Origin: Sphingobacterium sp. SGR-19
Lineage (GTDB): Bacteria; Bacteroidota; Bacteroidia; Sphingobacteriales; Sphingobacteriaceae
DNA: 64,000 nucleotides
Assembly: GCF_011043555.1 (NCBI RefSeq)
Contig: NZ_JAAKGS010000004.1
Location: 124,001 to 188,000, forward strand
Direction of reading: 5' to 3'
Below the pieces are notes generated by a model, which did no database searches, was not told the DNA's origin, and saw only the letters and a list, made by a program, of their open reading frames with translations. Position numbers and translations under genes: made by a program. Positions 26,843-35,168 of this stretch are shown one piece after another. Position 1 is the first letter of the stretch, and the number at the start of each line of letters is the position of its first letter.

Positions 26843-27877
26843 CTACTCAAAAGAGAATGCACGCGTTACAATGGCATCAAACGTATTTGATTGGTTAAAC
26901 AAGAACTCTTGCTCTATAGGCAGAAAATACAGGGGATGTTGAGCTATGAACGAAGATGAAAGCCGTTGCATATCTTTTTCAGTTGTGATAATCACTTTTT
27001 GAGAAGTGCCGATATGCCGAAAGGTTTGGCTTATTTTATCAAGATCGTTCTTTGAGAAATTATGATGATCACGAAAAGACAAATGGATAATTCTTTTAAA
27101 TTGTGGTCTTAGATGGGATAGCAACGGTTGAGGTTTGGCAATACCAGTGACGACTACTGCAACAGTTTCATCAAGACGTGTGTTATCCAATAAGAAGCCA
27201 GTTGTTGTCTGTAGCTTTTTATAGGCTATTTTTGTATAAAACAAGGGTACTAGCGTATGTTTTCGAAGCTTCGATTCTATGGAGAACTTCACTTGTGCGG
27301 AAATTTCTTGCGGGCATTTGGTAATGACGATTACATCCGCACGTTTACAACCGTGGAGCAACTCTCTAAAATTTCCAGTCGGTAGTGGAATAATAGGGTG
27401 TTGTAATGATTCGTAGTCAAGTAGCAGTATAGAAAAGCTCGGACGTAGTTTTCTATGTTGGTAGGCATCATCCAAGAGCACAGCATCGATTTGATCTTGA
27501 ATCTGTTGGATACCATACACTCGATCTTCACAAACCGTCACCATCGTATCTGGAAACTTATGTTTTATTTGGAGCGGTTCATCTCCCACAAGTTCAGCAG
27601 AGTCATGCATCTCAACATACCGGAATCCTTTGGTTTTCCGCCCGTATCCCCTGCTAAGAACAGCTACGTTTAGGTGAGGTTTAATTAGACGAAGCACGTA
27701 TTCTGTCATCGGACTTTTTCCTGTGCCACCCACCGACAGGTTTCCAATAATTATCACGGGAAAATGAAAAGGGGTGCTGCTATAAAGTTGGTTGTCATAA
27801 GCCCAGTTCCGGAGTAGTGTGGCCGCTGCATATAAAATAGAAAACGGAAAAAGCAACCAACGGATAAACCTAACCAT
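26843..27877 (-). CDS. lpxK: Tetraacyldisaccharide 4'-kinase
   Basis: Inner-membrane P-loop kinase that adds the 4'-phosphate to the lipid A precursor, making lipid IVA. The 344-residue protein has an N-terminal membrane helix (LFPFSILYAAATLLRNW) and the family Walker A region IIGNLSVGGTGKSPMTEYVL. VLSRGYGRKTKGF, VGDEPLQIKHKF and LLDDAYQHRKL follow in the usual order. Its ATG overlaps the gldH stop by one base (TAATG), showing translational coupling. It is the last gene of a leftward holB-ricT-gldH-lpxK unit. Confidence 0.95.
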   Translation of the reverse strand: MVRFIRWLLFPFSILYAAATLLRNWAYDNQLYSSTPFHFPVIIIGNLSVGGTGKSPMTEYVLRLIKPHLNVAVLSRGYGRKTKGFRYVEMHDSAELVGDEPLQIKHKFPDTMVTVCEDRVYGIQQIQDQIDAVLLDDAYQHRKLRPSFSILLLDYESLQHPIIPLPTGNFRELLHGCKRADVIVITKCPQEISAQVKFSIESKLRKHTLVPLFYTKIAYKKLQTTTGFLLDNTRLDETVAVVVTGIAKPQPLLSHLRPQFKRIIHLSFRDHHNFSKNDLDKISQTFRHIGTSQKVIITTEKDMQRLSSSFIAQHPLYFLPIEQEFLFNQSNTFDAIVTRAFSFE

Positions 27878-28341
27878 TACTTTTTAATAATTTTTAAACC
27901 AATATCCGTAATATTTAATAAAGGATTTTCCCGCATATTTTGTTCGATCTCAAATGTATAGATACCCGTATCCGGAAAAGCATAGTTTTCTTTCAGAAGA
28001 AGTTTGTTCTCATATAGATTACCCGCGTTTTTTCCTATCCAGCGCCCATCTGGAGTGGCTAGTCTAAGTTCGTGTCTATAGGAGTTGTCCTTTAACTGCG
28101 GTCCGGTTTCATGCGAGAGGAAAAACAAATTGGCAAAATCGTATTCCCCAGTATGCCTTATATAGATCCATACATCGTATTGCGCATCATTTTCGTCTAT
28201 ATGCACTTGGAATGCTTGCTTCTCATGATGATGCCATCGTCTGTTTACTGTCGATTTATAAACATCATAAAAAGGCTGGTTGGCACAAGCCAGTGTGAAA
28301 AATAACAGACTAAACCCAACAACCCTTTTATGTAATTTCAT
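27877..28341 (-). CDS. gldH: Gliding motility lipoprotein GldH
   Basis: A 154-residue lipoprotein: signal peptide KLHKRVVGFSLLFFTLACAN with lipobox LAC. Family marks are NRRWHHHEKQAF, YDVWIYIRHTGEYDFANLF, DGRWIGKNAGNLYENK and the C-terminal YTFEIEQNMRENPLL. GldH is required for gliding in Flavobacterium but is kept in non-gliding Sphingobacteria, where its role is unclear. I chose ATG 28341; a TTG four codons upstream is less likely. It lies 15 bases after ricT and overlaps lpxK by one base. Confidence 0.9.
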   Translation of the reverse strand: MKLHKRVVGFSLLFFTLACANQPFYDVYKSTVNRRWHHHEKQAFQVHIDENDAQYDVWIYIRHTGEYDFANLFFLSHETGPQLKDNSYRHELRLATPDGRWIGKNAGNLYENKLLLKENYAFPDTGIYTFEIEQNMRENPLLNITDIGLKIIKK

Positions 28342-28356
28342 ATCTGAAAACAACTG

Positions 28357-29691
28357 CTAGCTATCGCCTTTATTGTTATTTGGCGTTTTATTCCTGTTTT
28401 TACCCTTATTTCTGTTAAGTCGCCTTTTAGGCTTGTTTCCGCCGGCATTTTCTTCGTTAGATGTAACGACTTTTTTTTCTTTGGTCTCTATTTTCTTTAA
28501 CTCGGCAATTTTGTTTCCGCCTGCGTTTGTTTCTTTTTTGTTTTTCGGCTTCTTCTTTCTTCGTTTCTTATTCTTTTCGTCTAAGCGTGTTAAAGAGTCC
28601 TGGCCCACCACGTTTTCGTAGTCGTAGGAAGCAGGTTTTTCAATTTCTTCCACCGGCTCCTGATGGACCTTCAAGTCTTGTGATTTGCGACCACTTTTAT
28701 TGATTTCAGCGTATTCACGCACCATGTTGACGTCCAACGGAATCCAGCTTTCTGCTCCCGGATAAGAATACCACATAATTCTTTTAAAGATATCAGTCTT
28801 CTGCAAGAAGGCAGTTCCTGCTTCGGTATCCAGCCGATCGACATTGGTAGGAATATCCTTTAATGCATCCATATAACTGTCAAGCTCGTAGTTAAGGCAA
28901 CACTTTAATTTACCACATTGCCCGGCCAGTTTAAGCGTATTCAACGAAAGGTTTTGATATCTCGCTGCTGCGGTAGAGACGGTTTTAAAATCTGTCAGCC
29001 ATGTAGAACAGCAAAGTTCCCGCCCGCATGAACCGATACCGCCTAGACGGCTGGCCTCCTGCCGCATTCCGATCTGTCGCATTTCGATACGTATACGAAA
29101 CGCTTCTGCCATACGCTTGATTAGTTCTCTAAAGTCCACACGCCCCTCTGCAGTATAATAGAAGGTTGCTTTGGTTTTGTCTCCTTGATAATCGACATCA
29201 GAAATCTTCATAGACAATCCCAGATCCAAGGCAAGCTTTCTCGCCCGGTGCATGGTCTCCCATTCCAGTTCTTTTGCCGTATTATATTTCTGTACGTCTG
29301 CGTCCGTGGGTTTTCGGTATATTTTTTTGGCAACCGTTTCAGGTTTTACGTTATTTTTCTTTAACTGTAAACGTACCAGTTCACCGGTTAACGATACGTG
29401 TCCAATATCATACCCTCCAGTAGAAGGCTCGACAACAACCATTTCACCCATTTCAAGATAAAGGTTGTCCGTATTCATGTAGAAATCCTTTCGCGATCCT
29501 TTGAACCGCACTTCTACAATATTGAAGGGTTTATAATTTGCTGGCAAATCCATGTCGGAAAGCCAGTCGTATACATCTAGTTTATTACATCCGCTGGTCA
29601 TGCAGGAGCCGTTATTTTGGCATCCTGCAGGCGTTTTTCCGGTAGAACCGCTACCGCACCCACCTCCGGATGAGCAATTGCCACATCCCAT
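28357..29691 (-). CDS. ricT: PSP1-domain protein, RicT (YaaT) homologue
   Basis: A 444-residue homologue of RicT, part of the Ric (Y) complex that carries Fe-S clusters and modulates RNase Y in Bacillus. From ATG 29691 it begins MGCGNCSSGGGCGSGSTGK, a cysteine/glycine-rich head with more cysteines before residue 40. The PSP1 core holds MHRARKLALDLGL and the signature GSCGRELCCSTWL with LAGQCGKLKCCLNYE. The last about 90 residues are a lysine/arginine/asparagine-rich tail, probably RNA-binding or disordered. An upstream ATG at 29757 would add 22 residues and is less family-like. It follows holB, an adjacency also found in Bacillus. Confidence 0.92.
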   Translation of the reverse strand: MGCGNCSSGGGCGSGSTGKTPAGCQNNGSCMTSGCNKLDVYDWLSDMDLPANYKPFNIVEVRFKGSRKDFYMNTDNLYLEMGEMVVVEPSTGGYDIGHVSLTGELVRLQLKKNNVKPETVAKKIYRKPTDADVQKYNTAKELEWETMHRARKLALDLGLSMKISDVDYQGDKTKATFYYTAEGRVDFRELIKRMAEAFRIRIEMRQIGMRQEASRLGGIGSCGRELCCSTWLTDFKTVSTAAARYQNLSLNTLKLAGQCGKLKCCLNYELDSYMDALKDIPTNVDRLDTEAGTAFLQKTDIFKRIMWYSYPGAESWIPLDVNMVREYAEINKSGRKSQDLKVHQEPVEEIEKPASYDYENVVGQDSLTRLDEKNKKRRKKKPKNKKETNAGGNKIAELKKIETKEKKVVTSNEENAGGNKPKRRLNRNKGKNRNKTPNNNKGDS

Positions 29692-29822
29692 ATTCTTCCT
29701 TTTATATATATTGAGTCCACCTGTTGGCGGAACGTTTCTGGAACACCTGAAACCCATATCGCTGCGTTACTTAAAAAAATTAAAATCCTCATTTACGAAA
29801 GTAAACTCCGGGTCTAATCTTT

Positions 29823-30974
29823 TTAAAGGCCTTGATCTATGGGGTTTTTTGATATTTCCATTTGATATTTAAATATTAAAACTAATTGCAAAGATAAATC
29901 TAAAAATAAAATTTTAGGATTAGCGTTACGTTCTACTTTATAATGTGTTTTTTCAAGTAAATTAATAGCATCCTCCAACTGCTCTCCTTTAAAATTATCG
30001 CCGAACTTTTTAACAAAATCTAACTCCTCGCCCTGTAAAAGTACTATTTGTGACAGGTCCATCTGTATCAACAGAACCTGACGGAACACATTAATGGCGT
30101 AAAGTAAAAAATTTTTTTGGTTTTCACGTCCTAGCTTAGGAAAATCCTCCTCACAGAAACGGATAATATTTAAACCCGAATCGGTTACAACGAACCTTAA
30201 CCAATGGATGAGCATATCAAAATAGGGATTTGTGTGCTCTTCTATGAGATCTATAGCCGTTTGTATATTTCCATCGGCTATAAAGGAAATTTCGTTTGCC
30301 CGTTCTTCTGATATTGTTTTTTCTTCTGTTAGATATTGCTTCATATCATGAAGTGAAAGTTTGGGGATTTTCACCAGCTGTGTACGTGATATGATGGTGT
30401 TTAATATCCTGTCTTGATTTTCAGATACGAAAAGGAACAGCGTTTTTTCGGGCGGTTCCTCAATCAATTTCAACAACGCATTTCCCTGTGTATTGAGGTA
30501 TTCGGGAAGCCACATCACCAACACCTTGTATTCAGCTTCAAACGCTTTCAAACTCAGTTTTTTGATGATGTCGTGTGCTTCTGCGATATTGATGTTTGCC
30601 TGCTTATTGCCCGCTTCCAGTTGATGGCGCCAATAATCCAACCCCATATAAGGATTATTCAGAAAAGCGGTGCGCCATTCTTCCAAATAAGTAGTAGCGA
30701 CGTCTTTTTCCCCACTCGCAAAAAATGGATAAGAAAAATGCAGATCGGGATGGATTAACTTTTGATATTTCCGACAGGAGCTACAGGTTCCACAGCTATC
30801 ATTTTCCGACTTTTGTTCGCAGTTGATGTATTGTGCATAAGCGACAGCCAGCGCTAAGCTTCCCGACCCTTCCGGACCAAGAAATAGCTGCGCATGGCTC
30901 ACCCGGTTGTCTTTTACGGTATGAACCAAATGCGCTTTGAGTGTATGGTGACCTATAATATCCTTAAACTGCAT
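29823..30974 (-). CDS. holB: DNA polymerase III delta' subunit
   Basis: Clamp-loader subunit. The 383-residue AAA+ protein begins MQFKDIIGHHTLKAHLVHTV. The P-loop position reads FLGPEGSGSLALA, without the Walker A lysine, as expected for a non-hydrolysing delta' subunit. A four-cysteine zinc module is present (CEQKSENDSCGTCSSC). LLKLIEEPPEKTLFLFVSE and IISRTQLVKIPKL match the delta'/DnaX core. ATG 30974 is preferred over an upstream GTG at 30989, which would overlap a -7 promoter match. It is the first gene of the leftward unit, divergent from dnaN. Confidence 0.93.
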   Translation of the reverse strand: MQFKDIIGHHTLKAHLVHTVKDNRVSHAQLFLGPEGSGSLALAVAYAQYINCEQKSENDSCGTCSSCRKYQKLIHPDLHFSYPFFASGEKDVATTYLEEWRTAFLNNPYMGLDYWRHQLEAGNKQANINIAEAHDIIKKLSLKAFEAEYKVLVMWLPEYLNTQGNALLKLIEEPPEKTLFLFVSENQDRILNTIISRTQLVKIPKLSLHDMKQYLTEEKTISEERANEISFIADGNIQTAIDLIEEHTNPYFDMLIHWLRFVVTDSGLNIIRFCEEDFPKLGRENQKNFLLYAINVFRQVLLIQMDLSQIVLLQGEELDFVKKFGDNFKGEQLEDAINLLEKTHYKVERNANPKILFLDLSLQLVLIFKYQMEISKNPIDQGL

Positions 30975-30988
30975 GTCTTTTAACCTCA

Positions 30989-30996
30989 CAAAGGTA
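30989..30996 (-). promoter_or_regulatory. Candidate -7 element of holB
   Basis: On the minus strand TACCTTTG, a perfect TAnnTTTG match, ends 14 bases before the holB ATG. It implies a leader of about ten bases. Confidence 0.4.
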
Positions 30997-31096
30997 CTAA
31001 TTAATTAATTTGCGATAAGAATTAACACGTATTCAGTTTATAAAATATAGATTCTTTTGTGTAATATTGCATATAAAAATCTATAAAATTCAGGAA

Positions 31097-32218
31097 ATGA
31101 GATTTATTGTATCCACGTCAATTTTATTAAAACAACTACAATCAATTAGCGGAGCTTCGAGTAGCAGTACAGTGTTACCTATTCTTGAAAACTTTCTGTT
31201 CGAAATTAAAGATAACTTATTGACCATTTCGGCTACGGATTTGCAGACGAGTATGGTAACATCTTTGCAGATCGAAGCAAAAGAAGAAGGTCGGGTGGCG
31301 ATGCCCTCTAAAATCTTGATAGAAACATTAAAGACCCTTCCTGATCAACCTGTTGCATTTTCTGTGGATACCAATACATTGGCTATTGAGATTAGTGCGG
31401 GCGATGGGAAATATAAATTAAGTGGAGAGAATGCGGATGATTTCCCAAAAATTCCGGTAGTAGATAATGTTTCTACCGTAGCACTAAATGCATCTATTCT
31501 TTCAGAAGCCATTAACAAAACACTTTTTGCAGTAAGCAGTGATGAATTACGCCCGGCGATGTCAGGGGTATTGGTGCAATTGGCAGAGCAAAGTATTACT
31601 TTTGTGTCTACAGATGCACATAAATTAGTCCGTTACCGCCGTACAGACATAAGCTCGGAAAAACCAACATCCTTCATTTTGCCTAAAAAAGCGTTAGCGC
31701 TATTGAAATCTTCGCTTCCATCTGATGACACGATCGTTTCTGTAGAATACAATAACACCAATGCATTTTTCCAATTCGGAAATATTCATTTGATATGTCG
31801 GCTGATTGATGAGCGCTACCCGGACTACGAAGCTGTTATCCCGCAAGTAAATCCGAATAAGCTTACGGTAGATCGGCTGTTATTTTTGAACACCCTTCGT
31901 CGCGTGGTTATCTTCGCGAATAAAACGACCCATCAAGTGAGGCTAAAGATTTCGGGAAGTGAACTACATATCTCGGCCGAAGACCTAGATTTTTCTAATG
32001 AAGCACACGAACGTTTAAATTGCCAATTTGAAGGGGAAGATATGGAAATTGGATTTAATGCTAAATTTCTAGTGGAAATGTTAAGCAATTTAAATTCAAG
32101 TGAAGTCGTGATTGAAATGAGTACGCCAAACAGAGCTGGATTATTGATTCCCGCGATGAAAGAAGACAATGAAGATATTTTGATGTTGGTGATGCCAGTT
32201 ATGTTGAACAATATCTAA
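31097..32218 (+). CDS. dnaN: DNA polymerase III beta subunit (sliding clamp)
   Basis: Ring-shaped processivity clamp. The 373-residue protein starts MRFIVSTSILLKQLQSISGA, has the three-domain repeat structure of beta clamps, and matches the usual length of about 374. Family segments include LPILENFLFEI, FVSTDAHKLVRYRR and the C-terminal LMLVMPVMLNN (binding pocket for clamp-binding motifs). An in-frame TTG 10 codons upstream is rejected because the ATG gives the conserved N-terminus. It is separated from dnaA by 5 kb and diverges from holB, another clamp-loader component. Confidence 0.97.
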   Translation: MRFIVSTSILLKQLQSISGASSSSTVLPILENFLFEIKDNLLTISATDLQTSMVTSLQIEAKEEGRVAMPSKILIETLKTLPDQPVAFSVDTNTLAIEISAGDGKYKLSGENADDFPKIPVVDNVSTVALNASILSEAINKTLFAVSSDELRPAMSGVLVQLAEQSITFVSTDAHKLVRYRRTDISSEKPTSFILPKKALALLKSSLPSDDTIVSVEYNNTNAFFQFGNIHLICRLIDERYPDYEAVIPQVNPNKLTVDRLLFLNTLRRVVIFANKTTHQVRLKISGSELHISAEDLDFSNEAHERLNCQFEGEDMEIGFNAKFLVEMLSNLNSSEVVIEMSTPNRAGLLIPAMKEDNEDILMLVMPVMLNNI

Positions 32219-32228
32219 ACTCGTCATT

Positions 32229-32897
32229 TTGGAAGTAGTATATTCACTAATAGATTTTGTGCTCCATATCGATAAGCACCTTGTGGAGATTGTGAATGAT
32301 TATCAGACCTGGACATACCTTATCCTGTTCTTGATTATTTTTATAGAAACGGGCGTTGTGGTTATGCCCTTTTTACCTGGCGACTCCCTTTTGTTCGCCG
32401 CCGGCATGTTGGCCGCGCAGCCCAACGAACTGAATGTATGGATTATGATTGCCCTTCTATTGGTTGCCGCCATTGCTGGAGACTCGATGAATTATTCTAT
32501 CGGGAGGCGTTTCGGCATGCAGATAACCAAATTTAAATTGTTTGGAAAGCGTGTTGTGAAAGACGAGCAGATAGAAAAAACCCACTCTTTTTATGAAAAA
32601 TATGGGAGTAAAACGATTGTCATTGCACGCTTTGTACCTATTGTTCGGACGTTAGCTCCATTTGTGGGGGGAATCGGCAGAATGCATTATGGTACGTTTC
32701 TAACGTATAATGTCGTTGGTGGTTTTTTGTGGGTAGTGGGTATTACCTTGGCAGGTTACTTTTTAGGTAATATTCCTATTATTCGGGATAACTTTTCAAA
32801 AGTGGTATTACTCATCATTTTCCTATCTATCTTACCGATATTTTTCGAAGTTATTAAAGAAAAGATAGCAAGCAATAAAGCAAAAAAGGAAGTTTAA
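32229..32897 (+). CDS. DedA family membrane protein
   Basis: A 222-residue integral membrane protein of the DedA (SNARE-associated/VTT) family, members of which flip undecaprenyl phosphate or phospholipids. Key segments are FIETGVVVMPFLPGDSLLFA (re-entrant loop), AGDSMNYSIGRRFG and the C-terminal FVPIVRTLAPFVGGIGRMHY with the conserved arginine. The end is lysine-rich. No ATG is available; the frame starts at TTG 32229, ten bases after the dnaN stop. The stop codon itself lies in the centre of an intrinsic terminator. Confidence 0.9.
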   Translation: MEVVYSLIDFVLHIDKHLVEIVNDYQTWTYLILFLIIFIETGVVVMPFLPGDSLLFAAGMLAAQPNELNVWIMIALLLVAAIAGDSMNYSIGRRFGMQITKFKLFGKRVVKDEQIEKTHSFYEKYGSKTIVIARFVPIVRTLAPFVGGIGRMHYGTFLTYNVVGGFLWVVGITLAGYFLGNIPIIRDNFSKVVLLIIFLSILPIFFEVIKEKIASNKAKKEV

Positions 32898-32910
32898 ACT
32901 TCCTTTTTTG
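32882..32910 (+). terminator. Intrinsic terminator overlapping the DedA stop codon
   Basis: A perfect 28-base palindrome: AAAAAAGGAAGTTT (32882-32895) and AAACTTCCTTTTTT (32896-32909). The TAA stop at 32895-32897 is at its centre and the T6 arm is the U tract. Confidence 0.85.
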
Positions 32911-33076
32911 CTTTTTATTTTCACTGTCCCATCTTAACATCTAATGTTGCCTCCGTAAATTTGATAATCGCAGTTATCTACCCTCAGCACTATCTCTTAT
33001 GTCAAATGTCCGCAGCGACGATTTTTATGAACTTGTGTTTATTTTGGAGTTCATGAGCTCACTTTGTTCGGTTTGG

Positions 33077-33101
33077 ATACTTTTTTGAGGGAAAAAAGTA
33101 T
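33077..33101 (+). repeat. Second GAGG-loop hairpin, upstream of yicC
   Basis: Stem ATACTTTTTT (33077-33086), loop GAGGG, AAAAAAGTAT (33092-33101), ten pairs. It shares the T6/A6 core, the GAGG loop and an upstream GCGACGATTTTT (near 33014) with the hairpin at 22235. The outer stem differs at two pairs, both compensated. A further inverted repeat, ATGAACT/AGTTCAT, lies between the GCGACGA box and this hairpin. Confidence 0.65.
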
Positions 33102-33111
33102 ATAAAGTTTT

Positions 33112-33119
33112 TACCTTTG
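33112..33119 (+). promoter_or_regulatory. Candidate -7 element abutting yicC
   Basis: TACCTTTG, a perfect TAnnTTTG match, ends three bases before ATG 33123. If active, the yicC transcript would be leaderless or nearly so. Confidence 0.45.
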
Positions 33120-33122
33120 CGT

Positions 33123-33998
33123 ATGATAAAATCTATGACAGGGTACGGTATAGGACGCCATGAAAATGGAACCGTCAAATATACAGTAGAATTGAAATCC
33201 CTGAACTCCAAATTTCTTGAACTTAGCTTGCGTTTACCGAAAGTTGTTTCTGACCGGGAGTTGGCGCTTCGCACCGAAGCGAGCAAGCTGATCGAACGCG
33301 GTAAGGTGAATATCACCGTATCGGCTGAATATGTTGACCAAACAGCAAAAGCTTCGAACATCAATGCAGCACTTTTAAAGCAGTATTATAAGCAACTACA
33401 AGAAATAGCGCAGGAGGTAGGGGAAACAAAGGCATCCATCTTTGAGATGGCGCTAACGATGCCCGAAGTTGTGAATGCCAATGAAGATGCGGTAGATGAA
33501 GAAGAGGGAAAGGTACTGATGGAGGCTTTCTATACAGCGATTGCAAACTTTACAAAGTTTCGGCAAGATGAAGGCGAGGTTTTAAAGAAAGATCTGGAAA
33601 GTCGCGTACATCTGATTCTTTCCTATCTGTTGCAAGTGGAAGAAGTGGACGGAAACCGTATTCCGTTGATACGTGAGCGTTTAAACCGCTATCTAGATGA
33701 AGCGGTTGGAAAGGAGAATGTGGACATGAACCGCTTTGAGCAGGAGCTTGTTTATTATATAGACAAGCTGGATATCACGGAAGAAAAAGTCCGTTTGAAA
33801 AGTCATTGTAATTATTTCGTTGAAGCATTAAATGCAAGCGATTCCAACGGAAAGAAACTGGGTTTTATTTCGCAAGAGATAGGTCGGGAAATCAACACGT
33901 TAGGATCTAAAGCGAATGATGCCCACATCCAACAGATCGTTGTGCGGATGAAAGAGGAATTGGAAAAGATAAAAGAACAGCTACTTAATGTGTTATAA
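33123..33998 (+). CDS. yicC: YicC family endoribonuclease-like protein
   Basis: A 291-residue member of the YicC/YloC family; the E. coli member is an endoribonuclease affecting small RNA stability. It begins MIKSMTGYGIGRHENGTVKY, with LKSLNSKFLELSLRLP and the family C-terminus NTLGSKANDAHIQQIVVRMK, preceded by ISQEIGREI. Length and order match. I use ATG 33123; an upstream TTG at 33117 falls in a promoter-like box. It heads a tight yicC-gmk-nadD unit (3-base gap, then a 1-base overlap) that recurs in Bacteroidota. Confidence 0.95.
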   Translation: MIKSMTGYGIGRHENGTVKYTVELKSLNSKFLELSLRLPKVVSDRELALRTEASKLIERGKVNITVSAEYVDQTAKASNINAALLKQYYKQLQEIAQEVGETKASIFEMALTMPEVVNANEDAVDEEEGKVLMEAFYTAIANFTKFRQDEGEVLKKDLESRVHLILSYLLQVEEVDGNRIPLIRERLNRYLDEAVGKENVDMNRFEQELVYYIDKLDITEEKVRLKSHCNYFVEALNASDSNGKKLGFISQEIGREINTLGSKANDAHIQQIVVRMKEELEKIKEQLLNVL

Positions 33999-34001
33999 GA
34001 A

Positions 34002-34571
34002 ATGGGTGGAAAACTGATCATATTCTCGGCTCCTTCTGGTGCAGGAAAAACGACTATCGTAAGGCGGCTATTATCAAATCATGGAGATAAGATTTCGTTT
34101 TCTATTTCTGCCAGCACGCGGGAGCCTCGAAGCGGAGAGGTAGATGGAAAAGATTATTATTTCATTTCTAAAGAGGATTTTCTGCATAAAATAGCAAAGC
34201 AAGAATTTATCGAATTCGAGGAAGTATATAGCGGGACTTTTTATGGAACATTGAGAACAGAAGTAGAGCGCATCTGGGCCATGGGAAAGTCGGTTATTTT
34301 CGATATCGACGTAGTGGGGGGACTACGTCTAAAATCTAAATATCCAGAAGAAGCTTTAGCCATCTTTGTAAACCCTCCGTCATTGGAAGTATTGAAAGAA
34401 CGCTTGAGAGGTCGCGGAACAGATTCGGAAGAGAAATTGCAAGAACGATTTGCCAAAGCTGAGTTGGAATTGAGCTATGCAGATAAATTTGATGTGGTGT
34501 TAAACAATTTTGATCTGGAAACCGCGTGTGCAGAAGCAGAAGAATTGGTTTTGGATTTTTTGAATAAGTAA
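34002..34571 (+). CDS. gmk: Guanylate kinase
   Basis: Phosphorylates GMP to GDP with ATP. The 189-residue protein has the P-loop FSAPSGAGKTTIVRRLL, the GMP-binding segment SISASTREPRSGEVDGKDYYF, EFEEVYSGTFYGT and VIFDIDVVGGLRLK. Near the C-terminus RLRGRGTDSEEKLQERF supplies lid arginines. Size and motif order are standard. It starts 3 bases after yicC and its stop overlaps the nadD start by one base (TAATG). Confidence 0.97.
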   Translation: MGGKLIIFSAPSGAGKTTIVRRLLSNHGDKISFSISASTREPRSGEVDGKDYYFISKEDFLHKIAKQEFIEFEEVYSGTFYGTLRTEVERIWAMGKSVIFDIDVVGGLRLKSKYPEEALAIFVNPPSLEVLKERLRGRGTDSEEKLQERFAKAELELSYADKFDVVLNNFDLETACAEAEELVLDFLNK

Positions 34572-35155
34572 TGGTAAACAAAAAGATTGGCTTATTCTTT
34601 GGCTCGTTCAATCCTATACACGTCGGACACCTAATTATTGCCAATTATATGGCAAACTATACCGAGCTTGACGAGGTATGGTTTGTGGTATCTCCCCAAA
34701 ACCCTTTTAAGGAAAAGAAGAACCTGGGAAATATGTACGACCGCCTAGAGATGGTCAACCTGGCTATCGAAGGTGCCGAAAAGCTACGGGTGTCTGATAT
34801 CGAGTTTTCTTTATCCCAGCCCTCATACACCATCGATACATTAATCCATCTGGCAGAGAAGTACCCCACAAGGGAGTTTTCCCTGATTATGGGGGAGGAT
34901 AATCTCGTCGGTTTTCATAAATGGAAGAATGCCGATATTATTCTTCGTGATTACCGAATTATTGTCTACCCAAGGCCAGGCCATGATGGGGGAGAGCTTA
35001 AAAATCACCCATCTATTACGATGACAGATACCCCTGTAATGGAGTTGTCTTCTACCTTTGTTCGTCAGGCAGTAAAAGCCGGAAAGAGTATACAGTTTTA
35101 TGTACCGGATAAGGTTATTGATTTTATTGATAAAAAAGGACTTTATCTGCGTTAA
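34571..35155 (+). CDS. nadD: Nicotinate-nucleotide adenylyltransferase
   Basis: Adenylates nicotinate mononucleotide to deamido-NAD. The 194-residue nucleotidyltransferase opens KKIGLFFGSFNPIHVGHLII, with the HxGH motif HVGH (about residues 17-20). SFTIDT-like SYTIDTLIHL, LIMGEDNL and the C-terminal ELSSTFVRQAVKAGKSIQFY (ISSTxVR-type nucleotide motif) follow. Together with nadA and nadB 24 kb upstream it covers much of de novo NAD synthesis. Translationally coupled to gmk; converges on the phytochrome gene with a 13-base gap. Confidence 0.96.
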   Translation: MVNKKIGLFFGSFNPIHVGHLIIANYMANYTELDEVWFVVSPQNPFKEKKNLGNMYDRLEMVNLAIEGAEKLRVSDIEFSLSQPSYTIDTLIHLAEKYPTREFSLIMGEDNLVGFHKWKNADIILRDYRIIVYPRPGHDGGELKNHPSITMTDTPVMELSSTFVRQAVKAGKSIQFYVPDKVIDFIDKKGLYLR

Positions 35156-35168
35156 TACAGCTGTCCGT

